DNA from: Schlesneria paludicola DSM 18645
GTDB taxonomy: Bacteria; Planctomycetota; Planctomycetia; Planctomycetales; Planctomycetaceae
Reading direction: 5' to 3'
DNA: 64,000 nt
NCBI RefSeq assembly: GCF_000255655.1
Contig: NZ_JH636434.1
Location: 2,673,625-2,737,624 of the forward strand
Each line of letters starts with the position of its first letter. The first letter of the stretch is position 1. The notes beneath the pieces are model-generated. The model had not been told where the DNA came from and ran no database searches. It saw only the letters and a program-made list of their open reading frames with translations. Below are positions 44,251 to 51,474 of this stretch, piece by piece. The translations under genes were made by a program, and so were the position numbers.

Positions 44251-45687
44251 ATGCCTCTCGAAAGCAGGCAAATACTCGGTAGGGCATCTCGTTTGCGACT
44301 GGCGTCCTACTTTGCGATCGCCTTGATGTCCGCGGCGCCTTTGTGGGCGTTGATCACGGGGGGCGAGGGAAAGGATCTGATAAACGACCCCGGTTGGCCC
44401 AAAGGTGCGGCAGCCGTCTTTAACACAGAATGTCGAGTTGCCCATTGGACGGGTCCCGCATTGGGGGGAGGACAAAATTTCGCCGATTGTCGAGGCGATG
44501 ACGTCGCCATCCAGCGCGTGTTGGAAGATTTCGCCAAGATCGACACCCCCCTAAAGCGCGTTGTCCTTCGTGATGGAACAGGCACGAGCGTCTGGCTCAA
44601 CGCCACCCGAAGTCAGGGAAACGCCAAAGACGCGAAAATCGATTGGTCGTTCATGGTCTGGAACCTAGAGGCGCGCACGGCGCAGCGGCGACTTTCAGTG
44701 AGACTACGCTCCATCGGAAAAACCGACCCAGCCATTCTGGCGCAATTGGAGATCTATACCGGAGGCTCGATCCGCTGGGCGAACGTGAGCGTCCCAGATG
44801 GAATTGATATTCTGGACCAGCGACTTGAGGCCCATGGATTCTCGAAGGACGACGGCACCGTTCTGGAGGGAAACGTGGTCGATGTCGCCACACGATCGCC
44901 GCTAGTCGCCACGCTGAAGCTTCAGAAGAAAAGCGAGCGGCGGCCGAATGGCGAATATCTCTATACAGACCTGATTCAGGTTGCGACGGACGCCAAAGGA
45001 CATTGGCTACTGACGAAAGTGCCACAAGAACCGTGTCGACTTGTGCTCGCGGCAGACGGGTATGCCACGCGAATCATTGGATATCCAAAAGTCGACAACC
45101 AAGCTCGTTGGTTTGAGTACAACTCGGGCTTGTCGAAATCTGCTGCGGTGTCGGGACAGGTCGTCGATCATCAAGGACATCCTTTGGCAGATGTCAGCGT
45201 GGATATCCATGATTTTGACGTGAAGAATACGGGTCGATATGACCTCCTTGAGGGAGAAACGATCAAGACAGATGCGGGTGGCCACTTCACGATCAAATCC
45301 TTGCCAATCAGCGCTGCGAATGTCAGAGTCTATAAACCCGGCTATGTTCGGGCTGGACTGGGACAAGAGATCACAATCCCCACGACGGATTTGAAGCTGG
45401 AGATGGACCTGTCGGCTACGCTGCTTGTGACCGTCGATTTCGCGGACGCAATACCACCGACGAATTACCTAGTCCATATCGCGCCGGAAGGTGGGGAACA
45501 AGTTGGCAAATGGGGTGGCACAGTAGCCATCAACGCCGATCGGGTCGTCAAGCTTGAGCATATCCCCGCGGATCGATACGTCGTGACAGGCACGCCCAAT
45601 CCCGGTCGTTCGGATCAACGGACAGACCCCATCACCATTGAATTGAAAATGGGAGAACACGCCGAAATCATTCTCAAAGCAAAGTGA
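44251..45687 (+). CDS. Secreted protein with carboxypeptidase-regulatory-like domains
   Basis: A 478-residue protein with an N-terminal hydrophobic segment (about residues 15-34, LRLASYFAIALMSAAPLWAL) acting as signal or anchor. Residues about 40-195 are not recognised. Then come beta-sandwich units of the carboxypeptidase-regulatory type: LEGNVVDVATRSPLVATLKL (about 205), VSGQVVDHQGHPLADVSVDIHDF (about 300) with TDAGGHFTIKSLPI, and a C-terminal unit with YVVTGTPNPG. Such domains bind rather than catalyse. AGGAG lies eight bases before the ATG. It converges with the gene pair 45743-47300. Confidence 0.65.
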   Translation: MPLESRQILGRASRLRLASYFAIALMSAAPLWALITGGEGKDLINDPGWPKGAAAVFNTECRVAHWTGPALGGGQNFADCRGDDVAIQRVLEDFAKIDTPLKRVVLRDGTGTSVWLNATRSQGNAKDAKIDWSFMVWNLEARTAQRRLSVRLRSIGKTDPAILAQLEIYTGGSIRWANVSVPDGIDILDQRLEAHGFSKDDGTVLEGNVVDVATRSPLVATLKLQKKSERRPNGEYLYTDLIQVATDAKGHWLLTKVPQEPCRLVLAADGYATRIIGYPKVDNQARWFEYNSGLSKSAAVSGQVVDHQGHPLADVSVDIHDFDVKNTGRYDLLEGETIKTDAGGHFTIKSLPISAANVRVYKPGYVRAGLGQEITIPTTDLKLEMDLSATLLVTVDFADAIPPTNYLVHIAPEGGEQVGKWGGTVAINADRVVKLEHIPADRYVVTGTPNPGRSDQRTDPITIELKMGEHAEIILKAK

Positions 45688-45742
45688 CGACCCGACGTGT
45701 TCAGCGAACCTCGCCCGCTCGAGTGAGAATTTCATCTCAGGA

Positions 45743-46675
45743 TTAACGCACGGGTCTTGAGTGCCCTATCGTTTGATCAAAGAACTTGACGTCGTCCGGG
45801 ATCGTGATTTCGAGTTCGCTTTCGGCAATCGGCTCGTTCGTCCGCACTTCGCCGACAATCTCGGTCGACACTTGCTTCGTCCAAATTTTGGTATCAGAAC
45901 GACTGGATCGCCGACGATTAAAGTACCTCAATCGTGAGCTTTTCAGAAACCACGCCGTTCCCGGAATGATTTCTTGATACTCGCAGTCCTGAACCCAGGC
46001 AACTCGCCCCCAAGCAGGATCTTCGCCCACAATCCGTGTTGGAAGGTAGTTCCGTGCCGGATCAAATTCGTAGCGAGTTCGCACAATCATGCCCGTATGG
46101 ACATGCTCATCCGCGAGATCGAAGACCAGGCGTTCTGATCCATCGCATTCGATCGTCTCATGTCGCAAAAGTTGATGCAGGTTCAGTTCCTTCAGAAACT
46201 TCTGCTTCTGTCCTAGCACGCCGACATTCCGGGGGTCCATGTTGTCTTCGCCGAGATGTTCACGAAAGGTTCGCCGCGCCATCTTGAGGGCAGGAAACAG
46301 CACGGTGTAAACATCGTTCTGCATGGAAACCGACCATCTTTCGTTCTGTTCCTGGTGCAAACTCTCAATCCGCATATTACCCGACGCAAGGAGGAGATCT
46401 GATTCAACTGTCGACCGGGCTGGAGTCGTGAGATCAACACTTGTTGTGATCTGTTTGCAACGGAGCGAGGGAAGCTGCGAGTAGTTTTTTCGAATGCTGC
46501 GGATCACAACATCCCGTAGCGCCTCGCCCGTGGGATCAACGGCCCGCAATTGAGGAGTTTCTTCCGACGAACAGGCAGACGGGGCAAAAGTTCCCTGCAG
46601 CAGACAGGCGACGACCATGAGTCCGATGCCGCATACGTGAGTCAGATCAGTACGGACCACGACTCTACTCGACAT
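45743..46675 (-). CDS. Exported protein, possibly LolA-like beta-sheet fold
   Basis: A 310-residue exported protein with a signal (about 10-35, LTHVCGIGLMVVACLLQGTFA). The mature chain reads LPSLRCKQITTSVDLTTPARSTVESDLLLASGNMRIESL in part, with later ERLVFDLADEHVHTGMIVRTRYEFDPARNYLPTRI; alternating beta strands of this sort are typical of LolA/outer-membrane-lipoprotein-sorting-like proteins. I cannot name a family firmly. Its ATG at 46675 overlaps the end of the upstream gene by 11 bases, so the two are coupled. Confidence 0.55.
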   Translation of the reverse strand: MSSRVVVRTDLTHVCGIGLMVVACLLQGTFAPSACSSEETPQLRAVDPTGEALRDVVIRSIRKNYSQLPSLRCKQITTSVDLTTPARSTVESDLLLASGNMRIESLHQEQNERWSVSMQNDVYTVLFPALKMARRTFREHLGEDNMDPRNVGVLGQKQKFLKELNLHQLLRHETIECDGSERLVFDLADEHVHTGMIVRTRYEFDPARNYLPTRIVGEDPAWGRVAWVQDCEYQEIIPGTAWFLKSSRLRYFNRRRSSRSDTKIWTKQVSTEIVGEVRTNEPIAESELEITIPDDVKFFDQTIGHSRPVR

Positions 46676-47300
46676 TGATCACCTCCGACAGAGGCTTCCC
46701 CTGGTGATCGATGGCATCGGGATAGCGTGTCTTTAGTTCTTCCATGAGCAATTTTGATTTTTCAGCCTGCTCACCGTCACGATAGTGCAGTGCCAACATC
46801 CATCGAGCGAAAGGTCCCACCTGAACACCATCGCCGTACCAGCAATCGCTAAAATCGGCGATCGCGCGATTGAGATACTCTTCCTTTTCAGCGCCCTTGC
46901 TCATCTGCCCCAGATAGAGCAGTGCACATCCAGTGCGATTCGCTTTGTCGTATTTCTGAATCAGTTCTTTCAGACTGTTCTTCCCTTCCTCCGTTTGCCA
47001 TTTTTGGTTGGCAACCTGGTAGAGGCTCTCAATTTCACGGAGTTGCTTTTGCGAATAGACCTGGGCGTCTTTCTTCATCCGCTCGCGCGCTTTTCCGCGT
47101 TGGACGTCAACGCGTCCCTGAGCACGATCACCGTCAGTCTTGACGGCGTTGATCTTCTCAAGTTGCGAGACACGTTCTTTGAGTTCCGCAATCTGCTTCC
47201 GCAATTCTTCGATGACCTGGTCATCCGCAGCAGATGACACACGTCCCAAAGCCAGAACAAAAATCAACACGATGTAGGTCCGCAAGGCGATCGTTTTCAT
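46665..47300 (-). CDS. Exported coiled-coil protein with helical C-terminal repeats
   Basis: A 211-residue exported protein. Residues 1-24 are a signal (YIVLIFVLALGRVSSA). A coiled coil follows (about 27-52, VIEELRKQIAELKERVSQLEKI), then basic helices and a TPR-like segment (about 105-200: YDKANRTGCALLYLGQMSKGAEKEEYLNRAIADF, FARWMLALHYRDGEQAEKSKLLMEELKTRYPDAI). AGGAGAG is directly before the ATG at 47300. It overlaps the next gene by 11 bases. I do not recognise the family; role unknown. Confidence 0.65.
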   Translation of the reverse strand: MKTIALRTYIVLIFVLALGRVSSAADDQVIEELRKQIAELKERVSQLEKINAVKTDGDRAQGRVDVQRGKARERMKKDAQVYSQKQLREIESLYQVANQKWQTEEGKNSLKELIQKYDKANRTGCALLYLGQMSKGAEKEEYLNRAIADFSDCWYGDGVQVGPFARWMLALHYRDGEQAEKSKLLMEELKTRYPDAIDHQGKPLSEVINVE

Positions 47301-47562
47301 GATCTCTCCTGTCGTATCGAACTCGCGAATGGAACGGATGATGCCATCTGCCTCTGACCGGGCCTGATTGGTCATATCAGACTACCTCGCGTTTTCTCTC
47401 ATTTCAACAAATCTGCGACATACTGTCTCTTTTTCCTTTGTCGAGATGTCGACAGACTTCCGTCGCGGCGATTGAATCGGAATTCAGAACGCAACATCGT
47501 CACTGTTCGCGGAACCGAGAGGGAGACAGCCCCATTTTCACCGGCAGGAAGCTGTGCGGTGG

Positions 47563-49419
47563 TTACTTCGTCGGGGCCGCGTCGCCGTGTTTCCATCGCA
47601 ACAGGATCGACTTGATGCAATCAGCGGGGATTGCCATACAGCCGTGCTCGCCGACACGGGCAATGTTGATCCCGATGACACGGCCATCGAGATCGATCAC
47701 GGGGCCACCACACTCGTCGAGCAGCAGTGGAATATCGTGCTCAAAGACGCACGGGAAATCATCCGCCCTCGAATTTCGATACCGCCCCCCCGCGCCAGGA
47801 CATTCAACATAGGGAACCTCTTCCAGTGGCAGTTCCAGTTCGACGGGAAGATCGTTTCGCACCAGCCTGATCTGCAAAGTGTCGCCAGGTCGAAGTTGTT
47901 CGGCAGCCTGGTGAAGATCCCGCGTTTGATGAATCGGCTGATCGTTCGCGGTCAGAATGAGATCGCCAGATGTGATTCCCGCGCTGGCGGCAAACCCTTT
48001 GACGCGTTTCACTCGCAAGCCACCACCTTCCAGAGAATCGCCAAGAACGCCGGGGGGTGCCGCCTTCGGATGATATGGCGCCGCCTTACGGATTATCGAC
48101 GGAAATGGGCCTTCGAGATTGCGTTGGGCCACGCTCACGATTCCAACACCAATCGAGCCCCCACGCGCGTCGGGAGCCGCCACGAATCGTCCCGACGTTC
48201 TCACAGGTTGGTCGCTCAACTCAACCGCTCGCAGACCAGAGACCTCGACCTTGAGCAGCGCGAGATCCCACGCCGGATCGACTCGCACAACTCGCGCGGA
48301 AAGAACCTCGCCGTTGGTAAATCGGCAACATGCATCATCGGAAATTTCGCTCGCTTTCGTCAGAATCTGTCCATCGGTTCCAATCACGGTTCCGTACGCG
48401 ACACGGCGTTCCCCGCGCAAGACTTCCACGAGCATTCCTGACGATGGCTCAGTCAGAGAATTCCACGCCCCTCGCGTTTTTTCGCCCTGTGACCACTCGG
48501 CCGCGGGCAGAATCTGCGCATCCACCTTGCCGGAGAGTTCGATCCTTCGCTGGGAATTCAATGCGCGGAACTCTGGCAAGTCGGGAACATAGATGCCCTG
48601 CTCTGGCTTATCGCCACGCGGGGGATTCAGCAGCGTCGGCATCAGCCGTTCGATTGTCGAGACACTCGTGTAACACATGAGGCCGCCTGACCGGGCAGGC
48701 TGAACCCAACTCGCGTTTTGAGGATTCGCGGAACTCTCGACAATTCCAATCACGTCCCCATCGAGATTCAACAAAGGACCGCCAGAGTCGCCCGCGAAGA
48801 TCCGACAATCGGCAACGAGATCCACCGATTCCCCGAGATAAATGACGCGTCCCAAGCGAGCCACCGCACCTCGACCGGGGCGATAGCCAAAAGGGTGACC
48901 GAGCTTTAGTACCCAATCTCCTTGAGCAACACTGTTCGGCTTAGCAAGTTTTAGATGGGGATACTCGCCCGGTTCACGGATTCGGAGCAGAGACAGGTCG
49001 CGAACAGGGTCGGCCCCCAAGAGTTCAGCCTTCAGCTGACGACCGTCTTGAAGAATGATGTCGGTCTCATCCCCGGGATTACGCCAGACGGCCAGTCCCC
49101 CCTGATGTGACACATGCCACTGCGACAAGACCAAACCATCGGCACTGATGATCACTCCTGAAGCACACCAGGCGGCAAAATGATCTCCACGATCGATCTG
49201 GAACGCCTTGGGATAAGGGCCATCGACGGCCACGATGGCCGGAAGAACGTTTTGAATGGTCTGCTGGGCGCGAAACTCACGTTCCTTCATTTTCGCGATC
49301 GGCCTGGACGGTTCGTTTCCACCAGCCACGGCATCCGACTCGGCACGGACTAGTTTGCCACCACAGGCCGCCGTGACGACGATCGCAACAATGATTTGCC
49401 AGACGCGCGGCGTTGTCAT
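47563..49419 (-). CDS. Exported two-domain trypsin-like protein with degenerate, PDZ-split second domain
   Basis: A 618-residue exported protein. The first trypsin-like domain has an intact triad: His in LSQWHVSH (about residue 102), Asp in RDLSLLRI (about 141) and Ser in FAGDSGGPLL (about 212). A second unit starts at about 330: its His position reads ILTKASEIS with no histidine, Asp is kept in WDLALLKV (about 385), and the Ser position is cysteine in LLDECGGPVIDLDG (about 570). A PDZ-like domain (about 465-540, GGLRVKRVKGFAASAGITSGDLILTANDQPI) lies between the two halves of this second unit rather than after it. The signal is MTTPRVWQIIVAIVVTAACG. The ATG at 49419 overlaps the TGA of the sigma-factor gene, so the two are coupled. 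Confidence 0.8.
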   Translation of the reverse strand: MTTPRVWQIIVAIVVTAACGGKLVRAESDAVAGGNEPSRPIAKMKEREFRAQQTIQNVLPAIVAVDGPYPKAFQIDRGDHFAAWCASGVIISADGLVLSQWHVSHQGGLAVWRNPGDETDIILQDGRQLKAELLGADPVRDLSLLRIREPGEYPHLKLAKPNSVAQGDWVLKLGHPFGYRPGRGAVARLGRVIYLGESVDLVADCRIFAGDSGGPLLNLDGDVIGIVESSANPQNASWVQPARSGGLMCYTSVSTIERLMPTLLNPPRGDKPEQGIYVPDLPEFRALNSQRRIELSGKVDAQILPAAEWSQGEKTRGAWNSLTEPSSGMLVEVLRGERRVAYGTVIGTDGQILTKASEISDDACCRFTNGEVLSARVVRVDPAWDLALLKVEVSGLRAVELSDQPVRTSGRFVAAPDARGGSIGVGIVSVAQRNLEGPFPSIIRKAAPYHPKAAPPGVLGDSLEGGGLRVKRVKGFAASAGITSGDLILTANDQPIHQTRDLHQAAEQLRPGDTLQIRLVRNDLPVELELPLEEVPYVECPGAGGRYRNSRADDFPCVFEHDIPLLLDECGGPVIDLDGRVIGINIARVGEHGCMAIPADCIKSILLRWKHGDAAPTK

Positions 49420-51182
49420 TTTGCGACCTTTCCCAAGGCTTTCCATTCCGACGCGGTCGAGTACCGGAAGACATCCGAACTTGGATTGTAGACTTCACCA
49501 TCGGCACGCTCGGCCATGAAGCGGACGATTCGTTTGTCCGTACGTTTGAGATCCAGGAAATAGCAGGACCCATCACAACTGGCGACATAGGCACAGCCGG
49601 GAAACTGACTTCCAAAGGTCGGAGATTTGCTGTTCGCTGAAGGATGAATCAGGAACCGGGCCGTCGACGGACCGGCCGCGATCCAGGGCCCCAGCTTTTC
49701 TTGAATCTGCCCGAGGGCGAGTGTCGCCGATGTCCCGTCGGGGAAGTCGGAAATCTTCAGTGGTTTCGAAGGATTCAGCGGAAAGGCGCCGTTGTCGGAA
49801 TCGGCAGTCCCCCGAACAAACGCAATGTGAGACATCGCGTAGCCCTTTTGATTGCGAAGCGGTGCTCCGCTCGGCAAGACAAACTCGGTGACAAGCGTCT
49901 TTGCCGCCACGGCGTTTGCAGGATCATCCCAGGATTTTCCCAGATCGATCTGATTGAACAGTTTCCGCGCCGCATCGTTATCGGCATGCCATTTCTGCCA
50001 TGCAGGGTGGTCTTCGGGCAGGAATGACGGACGGACTCCGAGATACGGGAGCAGCAATACCAGTCCACTCAGACGTTTTTCCGCAGCCAGTTTCGGATTG
50101 GGAACACTCGCCGGCGGGAACGTCTTTTTTGCATCGAGATACGCGTGAACGGCAAAGATGACCGCACGCAGATGACGTAGCGAGATTTCGTCAATCTCGG
50201 CCTCGTCAAGACCCGCCCAATGGGGGGCGTTGTCATGCGCGGCATTCGACGGTGATTTTTGAGGCAGGCGGGAGTTTGCTTCCGACGGTTTGGGCCCCGC
50301 TTGAGCGACTTGAGCCACCACCGTGTCGGCCGGCGGGGCGGCAAACATCGCACGCACCATCACGGCCGATCCTCCCACCACGAAACCTGCCGTACACGCC
50401 AAGACAACCACCATCTTCAGTTTTTCAAGCAGCATGGCGTGGATCGCTCCTTGGGACAGTTGAATGGCATTCGCAGTCAATTCGGTCCCTGAAATCAAGG
50501 TTCCAGAGACGAACTGCATTCCGGCAGTCATCGTTGCGGCGGCGAGCGCGGCGGGAACCTGCGCCGTCGCCTGTTGCGCCAACAGGGTCGTCAGGGCAGC
50601 CGCTGGCAGGATCACACCCCGCTTTTTGAGTCGAAGCTGCAGCATGTCGCGTGCACGTTCGAGTCGCCCCTTGACCGATCCAACAGACCAGCCAAGCCGC
50701 CGGGCCACGTCTTCTTTCAGCTCGCCTTCAACCGCACACAGGATGAGCGGGACACGAAACCGTTCCGGCATTTGTGCGATCTCGTCATGAATCAGACTCA
50801 GTGTTTCCTCGTTGGGCAGCATGACGGCGGGATCCGTCGCTCCCGGATCGGTCGAAATCATCTCGAGTGGCCTCGATTCTTGTCGCAAGGTTCGCAGTGA
50901 CTGCGCTCTGGCTCGCTTCGCGATGCGGCAGGCGATTCCATGCAGCCATGCACCAAGCGATGCGGGCTTGCCAATCGATCGCGCCTTGTTCAGCAGCACC
51001 AGAAACGTTGCCTGAAAGGCATCGTCCGCGGCGTGCGGATTTCGCAGAATGCTCCGGCAGACTCCCATCACCATCGGACCGTGTCGCACGATGATGGCAT
51101 TCATCGCGCGATGATCCCGTTGATGGATGAACGTGCGAACCAGATCCTCATCACTTCGGACGTCTTGATTCTCCGGACTCAT
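49416..51182 (-). CDS. ECF sigma factor fused to a membrane segment and a DUF1559-like domain
   Basis: A 588-residue three-part protein. Residues about 10-190 are an ECF sigma factor: IIVRHGPMVMGVCRSILRNPHAADDAFQATFLVLL (region 2) and LPNEETLSLIHDEIAQMPERFRVPLILC with VARRLGWSVGSVKGRLERAR (region 4 helix-turn-helix). A membrane segment follows (about 257-279, MVVVLACTAGFVVGGSAVMV). Residues about 335-575 resemble the C-terminal part of DUF1559 proteins: IFAVHAYLDAKKTFPPASVP, LLLPYLGVRPSF, DNGAFPLNP and FPDGTSATLALGQI. So the sensor is predicted to lie outside the cytoplasm and the sigma domain inside. The ATG at 51182 follows a non-family extension starting at 51248. It overlaps the protease gene by four bases. 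Confidence 0.8.
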   Translation of the reverse strand: MSPENQDVRSDEDLVRTFIHQRDHRAMNAIIVRHGPMVMGVCRSILRNPHAADDAFQATFLVLLNKARSIGKPASLGAWLHGIACRIAKRARAQSLRTLRQESRPLEMISTDPGATDPAVMLPNEETLSLIHDEIAQMPERFRVPLILCAVEGELKEDVARRLGWSVGSVKGRLERARDMLQLRLKKRGVILPAAALTTLLAQQATAQVPAALAAATMTAGMQFVSGTLISGTELTANAIQLSQGAIHAMLLEKLKMVVVLACTAGFVVGGSAVMVRAMFAAPPADTVVAQVAQAGPKPSEANSRLPQKSPSNAAHDNAPHWAGLDEAEIDEISLRHLRAVIFAVHAYLDAKKTFPPASVPNPKLAAEKRLSGLVLLLPYLGVRPSFLPEDHPAWQKWHADNDAARKLFNQIDLGKSWDDPANAVAAKTLVTEFVLPSGAPLRNQKGYAMSHIAFVRGTADSDNGAFPLNPSKPLKISDFPDGTSATLALGQIQEKLGPWIAAGPSTARFLIHPSANSKSPTFGSQFPGCAYVASCDGSCYFLDLKRTDKRIVRFMAERADGEVYNPSSDVFRYSTASEWKALGKVAK

Positions 51183-51474
51183 ATCCTGTTTCACCAAGGT
51201 GGCATAAAGGGCACTTTTTGTCGCTCGATCTCGTCGGCACACCGGCAAGAGCCTGATCGTGTCACGATGGCCGACAAAGTCATAGTGCGTTCACCCGGAT
51301 CAACGGCACGGTTTTTCTTTCAACAACAATGAAAGCGAGGTGAAACTCGACAATTCTGCGATGAAATGACATCCACCAGGTCGTTCTGGGAGGTCTCCAA
51401 GACAAAAACTGTCACGCATCGGACAGCAACATTTCAGAGATGCCGCCCAATGCGTTGCCCCCAAGTACATGCGG

